Shown here: piece by piece, positions 42,953 through 50,723 of the stretch
Layout: each line of letters opens with the position of its first letter
Position numbering within the stretch: position 1 is the first letter of the stretch
Source: Mucilaginibacter sp. CSA2-8R
Lineage (GTDB): Bacteria > Bacteroidota > Bacteroidia > Sphingobacteriales > Sphingobacteriaceae
Direction: 5' to 3'
DNA length: 64,000 bases
NCBI RefSeq assembly: GCF_038806765.1
Contig: NZ_CP152389.1
Span: 372,001-436,000 of the forward strand
Made by a program: the position numbers and the translations under genes
Notes under the pieces: generated by a model
Seen by the model: only the letters and a program-made list of their open reading frames with translations
The model's database searches: none
What the model was told of the DNA's origin: nothing

Positions 42953-44512
42953 ATGAAAAAAGTATATACCCTATCAATAATAGCGCTTAGTTTAGCGTTT
43001 GGTGCTTGTAAAAAGGGGTTCGATATCAATGACAATCCTAACAGTGCTACCAGTGCATCGCCTGGGTTGGTTTTAACAAACGCACTGAATACCACCGCAA
43101 GAAATACCACAGGCTCTTACGAGTTTTACCGTTTTGCTGCTCCATGGATTGGTTACTGGAACTTTAGCGGAGCCTATTCTGGATTTTTGGAAGAACGTAG
43201 TTATAACATCACTTCCAATTATGCAGGGGCCACCGCCACTTGGGCAAACCTGTACGGTAACTTAAGAGATTACCAATATCTTGAACAACAGGGCAGGGCA
43301 CTCAACAAACCCTATTTTGTAGCCTTTGCTAAAACCATGAAAGCGTTTGACTTTCAGTATCTGGTAGACTTTTATGGAGATATTCCTTATAGCCAGGCCC
43401 TGCAATCTACTGCTATCATTCGCCCTAAGTACGATAAGGACATGGCAGTTTATGAGGATTTAGCAAAACAGTTAGATTCTGCAGCTACCATCTTTAAAGC
43501 CAACGTTGGTAAAGTAGCCAGTAGTGACGTACCGTTTGATATTTTATATGGCGGAAACTTAAGTAAATGGGGTAAGCTGGCCAATACCATTAAGCTGCGC
43601 CTGCTGCTGCGCCAAACTGAAATATCAGGAAGAACCGCTTATATTAAATCTGAAATTGCGAAGATTGATGCAAACGGTTTGGGTTATATTAATGTAGGAG
43701 AAACTGCAAACGTACAGCCAGGATATTTGAATAGTGATGGTAAACTGAATCCTTTTTATGCCAACTTTGGATACACTGCTGCTGCCGACAAAACACTGCA
43801 GGCCGGTCACCAATACTATCTTGCTGCTGCTTATTCACTTAATTTTTACCAGGACAATGCGGATGCACGTTTAGGCAGATTTTATACCACTATTAACGAG
43901 GGTGCCGGTACAACTTATGTGGGTCACCCATTTGGACCAATAGCTACCAACGCCGAAAAACCCGATCAGATCTCAGCCATCGGGCCGGGACTTGTGAGCT
44001 TTTCAAGCGATGCGACCAAGCCACAACCTTTAATTACAGATTTTGAAAGTTTGTTTTTACAAGCGGAGGCGGCTCAACGCGGGCTAATTGCCGGTAACCC
44101 AAAAACGTTGTATATGTCTGCAGTAACTCAGTCATTTGTAGCACTGGATTTAACCTCGGCCGACGCAGCAAGCTATATGGGCTCTCATCCGGTAGCCAAT
44201 TGGGACGATGCAGCCAATAACGGATCGAGTAATAGTGCAGAAGGCACCAGCTATGATAATAAACTGGTTTTAATTATTAAGCAGAAGTGGGCGTCGTTAA
44301 ATGGTTTTAACGATATTGAAGCTTGGTGCGACTACAGAAGGCTTGGCTTGCCAGCAGATATTCCAATCTCAAATAACCCTGCTGCCACCACCCGTAAAAT
44401 ACCGGTAAGAATGCCTTATCCGCAAAGCGAGTATAACTATAACCCGGAAAATGTTGGTGCAGAAGGTATCATCAGCCAGTTTACCAGCAGAGTGTTTTGG
44501 GATGTTAAATAA
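42953..44512 (+). CDS. SusD/RagB-family lipoprotein (SusD-like 2 type)
   Basis: A 519-residue surface lipoprotein partner of the SusC. The signal ends at the lipobox AFGA-C (cysteine 19), followed by KKGFDINDNPNSATSASPGLVLTNAL, a hallmark of the SusD-like 2 group (N-D-N-P-N). Further family blocks are AKTMKAFDFQYLVDFYGDIPYSQAL (the YGDIPYS hallmark), YDKDMAVYEDLAKQLDSA, LSKWGKLANTIKLRLLLRQ, ADARLGRFY, LFLQAEAAQRG and IIKQKWASLNGFNDIEAWCDYRRLGLP. It lies 13 bases after susC and 16 bases before the next lipoprotein, so the three form one operon. It binds the glycan at the cell surface; the ligand is inferred to be a mannan from the neighbours. Confidence 0.94.
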   Translation: MKKVYTLSIIALSLAFGACKKGFDINDNPNSATSASPGLVLTNALNTTARNTTGSYEFYRFAAPWIGYWNFSGAYSGFLEERSYNITSNYAGATATWANLYGNLRDYQYLEQQGRALNKPYFVAFAKTMKAFDFQYLVDFYGDIPYSQALQSTAIIRPKYDKDMAVYEDLAKQLDSAATIFKANVGKVASSDVPFDILYGGNLSKWGKLANTIKLRLLLRQTEISGRTAYIKSEIAKIDANGLGYINVGETANVQPGYLNSDGKLNPFYANFGYTAAADKTLQAGHQYYLAAAYSLNFYQDNADARLGRFYTTINEGAGTTYVGHPFGPIATNAEKPDQISAIGPGLVSFSSDATKPQPLITDFESLFLQAEAAQRGLIAGNPKTLYMSAVTQSFVALDLTSADAASYMGSHPVANWDDAANNGSSNSAEGTSYDNKLVLIIKQKWASLNGFNDIEAWCDYRRLGLPADIPISNNPAATTRKIPVRMPYPQSEYNYNPENVGAEGIISQFTSRVFWDVK

Positions 44513-44528
44513 TTAAAATAAAGCAATC

Positions 44529-45425
44529 ATGACAAAAAACAATATATTCAAAGGCCTTTTGCCAATACTTTTGGCGGCCGTCATAGTGTCGTGTAAGGAT
44601 AGTTATGTGCAGCCCGATTTTACCAAGGTTTCACCTATAGTTGAACTGCCGGTAGCCAGTTTAGCAGGCAACGGTGGCGGCAATTCGATGAGTGCAAGCT
44701 TCTCTATACAATCAGCACCAACCGATTATTTCATTTACGTTAATTACGCCGCTCCTGATGCTAACCCATCGGATGTAGGCGTTAGTTTAGCAGTTGACAC
44801 AGCTACCTTAGGTAAATTCAACAGAACTAACGGTAGTAACTATCCGCTTTTACCAGCTGCAGACTATAGTTTAAGTAATTCTATAACCATACCTGCCGGG
44901 CAACGTAAAGTAGAGTATCACATTAAATTTAATACTTCGTTAATTGATCCTTCGGCCACTTATGCCTTGCCACTTAAAATTGTAAACGCCTCGGGGGCAA
45001 CCGTGAGCTCGAATTTTGGTTCGTTGACTCTTTTAATTGGTGTTAAAAACATCTATGATGGTACTTATACAATTAAAGGGCAAATTACCAGAAACTCAGC
45101 AACAGGGCCCGATACCAACCTGGGCGGTTTCTTAAAATCAGGTTTAACAACCAAAGTGGGTACGTTAACAGCCACATCCAGTCCTTTTAGTCAATATTGG
45201 AGAGATGGTAGCGCAACAGGCGGTATTGATGGTCTTTTTTTAACAGTAAATCCAGCAACAAACGCCGTAACTATAGCTTCTACCGGTAATGCAACATTGA
45301 AAAATACACCAGGTTATAACAGCCGTTATGACCCGGCAACAAAAACTTTCTATTTAGCATTTGATTGGGGTACCGCCCCATCAACCCGGATTGTTGTTGA
45401 TACTTTAGTTTATAAGGGTCAATAG
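44529..45425 (+). CDS. DUF1735-type surface glycan-binding lipoprotein
   Basis: A 298-residue lipoprotein with a signal ending at VIVS-C (cysteine 22). The N-terminal half (about residues 35-165) resembles the DUF1735/BT_3987 beta-sandwich: SFSIQSAPTDYFIYVNYAAPDANPSDVGVSLAVDTATL, LLPAADYSLSNSITIPAGQRKVEYHIKF and SATYALPLKIVNASGATVSSNFGSLTLLIGVKN. This is the usual third position of SusCD operons, occupied by SusE-like surface glycan-binding proteins. The C-terminal half (YDGTYTIKGQITRNS, FYLAFDWGTAPSTRIVVDTLVYKG) looks like a second beta domain that may bind glycan. It is co-transcribed with SusC/SusD and ends shortly before a hairpin terminator. Which part contacts the glycan is not visible. 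Confidence 0.82.
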   Translation: MTKNNIFKGLLPILLAAVIVSCKDSYVQPDFTKVSPIVELPVASLAGNGGGNSMSASFSIQSAPTDYFIYVNYAAPDANPSDVGVSLAVDTATLGKFNRTNGSNYPLLPAADYSLSNSITIPAGQRKVEYHIKFNTSLIDPSATYALPLKIVNASGATVSSNFGSLTLLIGVKNIYDGTYTIKGQITRNSATGPDTNLGGFLKSGLTTKVGTLTATSSPFSQYWRDGSATGGIDGLFLTVNPATNAVTIASTGNATLKNTPGYNSRYDPATKTFYLAFDWGTAPSTRIVVDTLVYKGQ

Positions 45426-45435
45426 TAAGTTATTG

Positions 45436-45466
45436 AGCCGGTTACTATTTCAAATAGTAGCCGGCT
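45436..45466 (+). terminator. intrinsic terminator after the mannan SusC operon
   Basis: AGCCGGTTACTATTT pairs with AAATAGTAGCCGGCT (one G-T wobble) to give a stem of about 12 usable base pairs with a short A/T loop, followed by TTT. It begins 11 bases after the last lipoprotein stop. Confidence 0.75.
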
Positions 45467-45519
45467 TTACACAATTAGCATTACGTGAAGCAAACCATGC
45501 TGTTGTTGAACGAAAGAAA

Positions 45520-45584
45520 AAAGAGCGAGCCAGATCTGTTAATAAAAAAGTTAAAAATGTTCTTTATAATTGGACTCGCTCTTT
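45520..45584. repeat. 10-bp inverted repeat around a 45-base A/T-rich loop
   Basis: AAAGAGCGAG (45520-45529) and CTCGCTCTTT (45575-45584) are perfectly complementary and enclose an A/T-rich loop. This could be a small structured RNA, a protein-binding site or the scar of a small mobile element. No transposase or target duplication is visible. Confidence 0.35.
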
Positions 45585-45994
45585 ACGTTATCATTCAAAT
45601 ACCGGCAGCTTGAAAATGATACCGTAGGTTATTTATGTAACGGCCTTCAGATTATATCTAAGGCCTTTTTAGATATAATAGATAAAGCATATTAATTAAT
45701 TCAACTGTTGTACTTGCCATTAGAGTAAAGGCTACGCTTTTTTTAAGCGCACCCTATCGGCAGTTCTGATTACTTCAATTAGGTTGAGTCAGCAAATTTC
45801 CTATCCGCTTCACCAATTCTTACATCACTAAATTTAAGTTGTTAAATAGTGATTTAGCTGTAAACGAAATAAGGCTGTCAATGCTCTAAAGTCCTTTAAT
45901 TACTATCAGCTTATTTATCCTAATACCGGTCTGTATATTTACCGTCAGAACGACTTTTTTATTAAATTCTTTTCATTACCTCGTAGCAGAACTT

Positions 45995-48628
45995 ATGTCT
46001 TATCTCATTGCCTCCCGACTTCAATGGTTGAAATTTATAGTCTTTTTAGTGTTGCTGACGCAGTTGTCGCTTTCGGCCTATGCCCAAAAGATATTGGAAC
46101 CACGGGCCAATCCTAAAGCAATGGTGCAAGAGGGCAATGTTCGTTTTACAGTACTTACGCCGAGGCTCATTCGAATGGAGTGGACCACAAGCGGTACGTT
46201 TACCGACAATGCCACTTTTATAGTGGTTAATCGCAATTTGCCGGTACCTCGTTTTACAACAGTTAAAGGTAATGGACAAGTTATTATTAAGACCGATGAA
46301 TTGGAGTTGCAATATAAAATAGGATCGGGAAAGTTTACCAACCAAAATCTTTCCGTTAAACTTTTGGATACAAAGCACCCTTTTACCTGGACACCTGGAT
46401 TAAAACAAACGGGCAACCTAAAAGGCACTTACCGCACGCTTGATAATTATGACGGGGATGAACAGATTTGGGATAAAACCAAAATGGAACTGGAAGATGG
46501 CTTACTGGCAACTGACGGCTGGACTTTGATTGATGACTCTAAAAGCCTCCTTTTTGACCATAGCGACTGGCCTTGGGTAATGCCGCGGGTTACCACCGAT
46601 CATCAGGATCTTTACCTTATGGGCTACGGTCGTCAATATAAAAAGGCATTGTTTGACTTTACGCAAATAGCAGGGCGGGTGCCCTTGCCACCCAGGTATG
46701 CGTTTGGCTATTGGTGGTCGAGGTATTGGAGCTATTCTGATAACGAAGTGCGTAATGTGGTACATAATTTTGAGCAGCGTCAGTTACCGTTGGATGTCTT
46801 TGTGGTAGATATGGACTGGCACAATACAGATAGTTTACGGGCAAAAGATGATGTATTTGAACAGCCTAAAGGCTGGACAGGCTGGACCTGGAATGAAAGA
46901 TTGTTCCCTAATCCTGATGGATTTTTACATTGGATGAAAGATCAGGATTTGAAAGTAACGCTCAACCTGCATCCGGCTTCGGGTATTGCACCCTTTGAAG
47001 AGCCCTACCAAAGAACAGCACGTTACTTAAATTTTGATACTACCGGTAAGGCTAACATTCCGTTTGCAGGGTCAGACAAGCGTTTTATGCAGGCGCTTTT
47101 TAACACCGTGTTGCATCCGATGGAGAAAAAAGGCGTAAGCTTTTGGTGGCTCGACTGGCAGCAATGGCCTAACGATAAAAAGATAAAAGACTTAAACAAT
47201 ACCTGGTGGCTTAACTACACCTTTTTTACCGACATGGAACGCACATCGGCGGTGCGTCCTATGTTATATCACCGCTGGGGTGGTTTGGGCAACCATCGCT
47301 ACCAGATAGGTTTTTCGGGCGATGCAGTTATCTCGTGGAAATCGCTGGCTTTTCAGCCATACTTCACCAGCAGTGCCTCTAATGTGTTGTACGGATACTG
47401 GAGCCATGACATCGGCGGCCACCAGTTTGGTCGGGGGGCCGAGCGGGTGCTAAACCCCGAGTTGTATGTGCGCTGGATGCAGTTTGGTGCCTTAAGTCCG
47501 ATTTTTCGTACACACTCTACCAAAAGTGCGTCTCTTAACAAAGAAGTCTGGAACTTTCAGGGCGAATATTATGATGCCCTAAGTAACGCTATCCGGCTGC
47601 GTTACCAGCTGGCGCCATACATTTATACCATGGCCCGTAAAACTTACGATACCGGCCTGTCGCTATGCCGGCCTTTGTATTATGATGATCCGGAAACTAA
47701 AGAAGCCTACGAAAATCCGTCAGAGTATATGTTTGGCGATAATCTATTGGTAGCGCCAATTGTGAGTGCCATGGAAAACGGCATTGCTAAGAAAAAGGTG
47801 TGGCTGCCGGCCGGGAATAATTGGTTTGAATGGAATACTGGTGCGCTGTTAAAAGGCGGGCAATATGTAAACCGCGTATTTGGCTTGGAAGAGTACCCTA
47901 TTTATGTAAAGGCAGGTGCGGTGCTGCCCACTTATCCTAATGTAAAAAACTTAAGTCATGATCCCGAACAATGTGTGCTTGCAGTGTTTCCTGGCGCCGA
48001 TGGCGCAACTAAAGTTTATGAGGATGGCGGCAATAGTAAAGATTATGCCAGTGCTTATGCGTACACTCAAGTAGTATCCAGACATTTGCCCGGGCGCATA
48101 CAAAAAATTACCATTATGCCCCGAAAAGGGCAGTATGCGGGTATGGCATTGAGCAGGACCTACCGTTTGCAACTGTACGGTGCCGAAATGCCCGTGCAAA
48201 TTGTGGCTAATGGTAAAAAACTCAATTACACCACTGAAACTAACACAAAAGACTGGAGTTATAACGGGCAGGAACTTTCGGTAAATATACCTTTAGCCAA
48301 AGCAAATGCTGTACAACAGCAGGAAGTTACTGTGTACTATAGTAAAACAGACAGCATTGATGTAAACAACGGGCTGGTGCGGAAGTTTAGGCAGCTTAGC
48401 AAAGGTATAACTGCATTAAAGTTTAAAGATGCCGGTATCATATTACCTCATGTGGTAGGTAACTGCGAAGAAACCAACTTGCGCCTGCAATACTATCCGG
48501 CTCAGTTTTATAAAGCGCTTAACTATTTTAATCAGCATTTTACCGAGATACCCAAAGCAGTAGAAAAGGCAACTAACGCGAGTAACGCTACCTGGTTTCA
48601 GGAATATTTCAAGGCCAATTTACAATAG
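45995..48628 (+). CDS. secreted GH31 family alpha-glycosidase
   Basis: An 877-residue exported retaining alpha-glycosidase (GH31: alpha-glucosidase, alpha-xylosidase or related). The signal peptide ends at AYAQ (residue about 31). An N-terminal beta domain (about 35-210, ANPKAMVQEGNVRFTVLTPRLIRMEW) precedes the barrel, which starts at PPRYAFGYWWSRYWSYSDNEV. The nucleophile is D387 in SFWWLDWQQ and the acid/base is D443 in FSGDAVISW, followed by YGYWSHDIGGH and WMQFGALSPIFRTHS. PLYYDDPETKEAYENPSEYMFGDNLLVAPIV closes the barrel, and beta domains follow. Residues about 770-877 (VNNGLVRKFRQLSKGITALKFKDAG, YNFQ-rich helical tail) are longer than in most members and of unknown role. It follows the mannan PUL but lacks a LacI core upstream. 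Confidence 0.92.
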   Translation: MSYLIASRLQWLKFIVFLVLLTQLSLSAYAQKILEPRANPKAMVQEGNVRFTVLTPRLIRMEWTTSGTFTDNATFIVVNRNLPVPRFTTVKGNGQVIIKTDELELQYKIGSGKFTNQNLSVKLLDTKHPFTWTPGLKQTGNLKGTYRTLDNYDGDEQIWDKTKMELEDGLLATDGWTLIDDSKSLLFDHSDWPWVMPRVTTDHQDLYLMGYGRQYKKALFDFTQIAGRVPLPPRYAFGYWWSRYWSYSDNEVRNVVHNFEQRQLPLDVFVVDMDWHNTDSLRAKDDVFEQPKGWTGWTWNERLFPNPDGFLHWMKDQDLKVTLNLHPASGIAPFEEPYQRTARYLNFDTTGKANIPFAGSDKRFMQALFNTVLHPMEKKGVSFWWLDWQQWPNDKKIKDLNNTWWLNYTFFTDMERTSAVRPMLYHRWGGLGNHRYQIGFSGDAVISWKSLAFQPYFTSSASNVLYGYWSHDIGGHQFGRGAERVLNPELYVRWMQFGALSPIFRTHSTKSASLNKEVWNFQGEYYDALSNAIRLRYQLAPYIYTMARKTYDTGLSLCRPLYYDDPETKEAYENPSEYMFGDNLLVAPIVSAMENGIAKKKVWLPAGNNWFEWNTGALLKGGQYVNRVFGLEEYPIYVKAGAVLPTYPNVKNLSHDPEQCVLAVFPGADGATKVYEDGGNSKDYASAYAYTQVVSRHLPGRIQKITIMPRKGQYAGMALSRTYRLQLYGAEMPVQIVANGKKLNYTTETNTKDWSYNGQELSVNIPLAKANAVQQQEVTVYYSKTDSIDVNNGLVRKFRQLSKGITALKFKDAGIILPHVVGNCEETNLRLQYYPAQFYKALNYFNQHFTEIPKAVEKATNASNATWFQEYFKANLQ

Positions 48629-48937
48629 CAACTATAGTTGTAGTACTGAAAGACGAACGATAAATAGCTTGTTATCAAACAGAAAAACAATATGTTGTTG
48701 TTGACTCCGGCTGATGTAATTACATAACTTTTTAAAACATTGATAAAGGCACTAATTAGGGTTTAATAAGTTACAAATACTATTTATTTAAATTTTGTAA
48801 CACTCTCAAGCAGAGCTTGAATAATGATAAAGGTGAAAAAAAATTGAGTTGGTACGATGCGGTTGCAATCAATCTTATTACGCTATCAAGAAAAATGATG
48901 AGTATAAATTTTTAAAAGCCGGTAAATAGATATTTTA
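48629..48937. other. convergent intergenic region
   Basis: About 310 bases between the GH31 gene and a leftward kinase gene. An 8-bp stem (GTTACAAA at 48770-48777 with TTTGTAAC at 48794-48801) around a 16-base A/T loop may act as a weak shared terminator. No gene is seen. Confidence 0.4.
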
Positions 48938-50407
48938 TCATCCATGCTGCAAGTAACGTTCCGTTGATTCATTTTTATATAAAACGAATTTAACCGTAAA
49001 TGTAGTACCATATCCCGGGGTGCTCTCCGCTGAAATAGTACCGCCCATAGCTTCAACCTGGTTTTTTACTAAATACAAGCCCATGCCTCGTGCATCAGGA
49101 TGGCGGTGGAATGTTTTATACATTCCAAACAGCTTATTCCCATGGCGTGACAGATCAATTCCCTGACCGTTGTCTTTTACCTTAAATATGATTTGCCCAT
49201 TAAGTATTTCAGCTTTGATCAATATAAGTGCTTGCCGGTCAGGATTTTTATATTTAAGGGCATTACTTATTAAATTGATGATTACGCTTTCTAAATATGC
49301 AGGATGAAAGTGTACATGAAATTCATCAGGGATTTCTACTGATATTTCCGCTTCGTTCTTTTCAATTGAAGCAGAAAAAATTTCGAGCACACGCTGAACT
49401 GCTTGCTTCAAATTAAGAGAAACCTTCTCTATGCCGGCACCGTCATGTACCTTAACCACCTCGTTTAGATAATCAAGCGTTTCCAGGATGTTTTCTGAAT
49501 TTTCGTTGAGCATTTGGAGCATTCGCTCACGTTCTTCTTCCTCCTGCTCCTGCAAAACCATGTCGGTAAGCATTTTCATATTACCGGTATGAGACCGTAA
49601 GTTATGCGAAACAATATGAGCGAAATTAAGAAGCCGGCTGTTTTGATTCCGGATCGTTTCCTCGTCCTCTTTTCGTTCGGTAATGTCTTTAATTTGCGAA
49701 ACAAAGTACATCGGCTCGCCAGATTCATTACGTATTAACGACACATTCAGCAAAGCCCAGATTACAGTCCCTGTGGCATGGAAGTATCTCTTTTCCATAC
49801 TATAGGACGTTATTTTGCCGTCAAGCAATTGCTGTAGGAGTTTAAGGTCTTTATCCAAATCTTCAGGATGAGTAAAGTCCTGAAAAGTGTGCTGAAGAAA
49901 GTTGTGCTCCATATAACCCAGCATTTCACATAAGCTCGTATTAACTTTTATCCAGCCGCCAGTAAGTGATACGAGCGCCATGCCTATCGGTGCAAAGTCA
50001 AAGGCATTGCTAAACAACTTTTCACGTTCTTTTAATAGCGCTACCATCTCGGTGTGCTGCGTGATATCCTCAAGCGTCCCGTATATGGAAATGCATTCTC
50101 CGTTAGCGCAAGTTGCCTGCAAGCGGACCCTTACCCATTTATGTTTATGCGTAGGGGTAATAATTTCGAAAGTTCCGGTTTCAGATGTCTTTGAAGTAAT
50201 TGCTTTAGTAATGAGTGCCCTTACTTGTTCTGGCTGCTTGTATAAGCCAATGGATTCTTCCAGGCTGGGGTTATATTCATCACTTACTTCTAATATTGAT
50301 CTTATAATTTGGTTCCAGTAAACCTTACCAGTCTTAAGATTGCGTTCAAAAATTCCCAGGCCTGCCAAAGGCGTAACGCGCTGATAAAGTTCAAGTCTTG
50401 TTTGCAT
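48938..50407 (-). CDS. PAS-domain sensor histidine kinase, orphan
   Basis: A 489-residue soluble histidine kinase. Two PAS folds lie at about residues 10-120 (GIFERNLKTGKVYWNQIIRSILEVSDEYNPSLEESIGLY, YGTLEDITQH) and 130-255 (FDFAPIGMALVSLTGGWIKVNTSLCEMLGYMEHNFLQHTFQDFTHPEDLDKDL, FVSQIKDITERKEDE). The phospho-acceptor helix has IVSHNLRSHTGNMKML, a variant of the SHELRTPL box with N in place of E and H in place of P-L. The ATPase part has NLISNALKYKNPDR, DNGQGIDLSRHGNKLFGMYKTFHRHPDARGMGLYLVKNQVEAMGG. No membrane segment and no receiver domain is present, and no response regulator lies nearby. It could sense a redox or small-molecule signal in the cytosol; this is inferred from the PAS domains. 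Confidence 0.88.
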   Translation of the reverse strand: MQTRLELYQRVTPLAGLGIFERNLKTGKVYWNQIIRSILEVSDEYNPSLEESIGLYKQPEQVRALITKAITSKTSETGTFEIITPTHKHKWVRVRLQATCANGECISIYGTLEDITQHTEMVALLKEREKLFSNAFDFAPIGMALVSLTGGWIKVNTSLCEMLGYMEHNFLQHTFQDFTHPEDLDKDLKLLQQLLDGKITSYSMEKRYFHATGTVIWALLNVSLIRNESGEPMYFVSQIKDITERKEDEETIRNQNSRLLNFAHIVSHNLRSHTGNMKMLTDMVLQEQEEEERERMLQMLNENSENILETLDYLNEVVKVHDGAGIEKVSLNLKQAVQRVLEIFSASIEKNEAEISVEIPDEFHVHFHPAYLESVIINLISNALKYKNPDRQALILIKAEILNGQIIFKVKDNGQGIDLSRHGNKLFGMYKTFHRHPDARGMGLYLVKNQVEAMGGTISAESTPGYGTTFTVKFVLYKNESTERYLQHG

Positions 50408-50723
50408 ATTTATATTAGGCGCTATAGTATTGTCTCAAAGCAAACGGAAGCACAGTACTGTTTAAGAAGTGCTTCTTTAGTTTTCATGCAATTTTACCTA
50501 ATCATAACGTAAAAGTGCTTTCATAGGTTACAAATATGTTCAAACATGGATATAGAATGAGATAATGAGGAAATATATTTTATATATTGAAGTAGTAGAG
50601 CATTCTGCATCCGGAAACACCTCCATTAAGCATTTAATTATAATGTCAGGTAAAGCTGTTTTGCGCCACCGTCAAAAGAAGATACGTATATTTGAGGTGT
50701 ACTCCTACAGGTTTTAGACAGAT
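50408..50723. other. divergent intergenic region between two kinase genes
   Basis: About 316 bases hold promoters in both directions. The rightward one is listed. I found no operator-like palindrome and no gene. Confidence 0.5.
50660..50694 (+). promoter_or_regulatory. promoter of the rightward PAS kinase: TTTG-N23-TATATTTG
   Basis: TTTG (50660-50663) and TATATTTG (50687-50694) match the Bacteroidota consensus; the 23-base spacer is at the long end. The ATG follows 29 bases after the -7 box. Confidence 0.55.

Larger units (their letters stand above)
45426..45994. other. intergenic region with hairpins, before the GH31 gene
   Basis: About 570 bases. It contains a terminator, a long-loop inverted repeat (both listed) and an 11-bp A/T stem at 45651-45679 (ATTATATCTAA and its complement, 7-base loop). 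A 64-codon frame starting at 45433 runs through the terminator and repeat and is not credible as a gene. TATATTTA near 45935 may be a weak -7 box for the GH31 gene. No LacI core is present here. Confidence 0.45.

Noticed and set aside
45433..45627. A 64-codon plus-strand frame after the DUF1735 lipoprotein
   Set aside because: It runs through a terminator stem and both arms of an inverted repeat, lacks a ribosome-binding site and resembles no protein.
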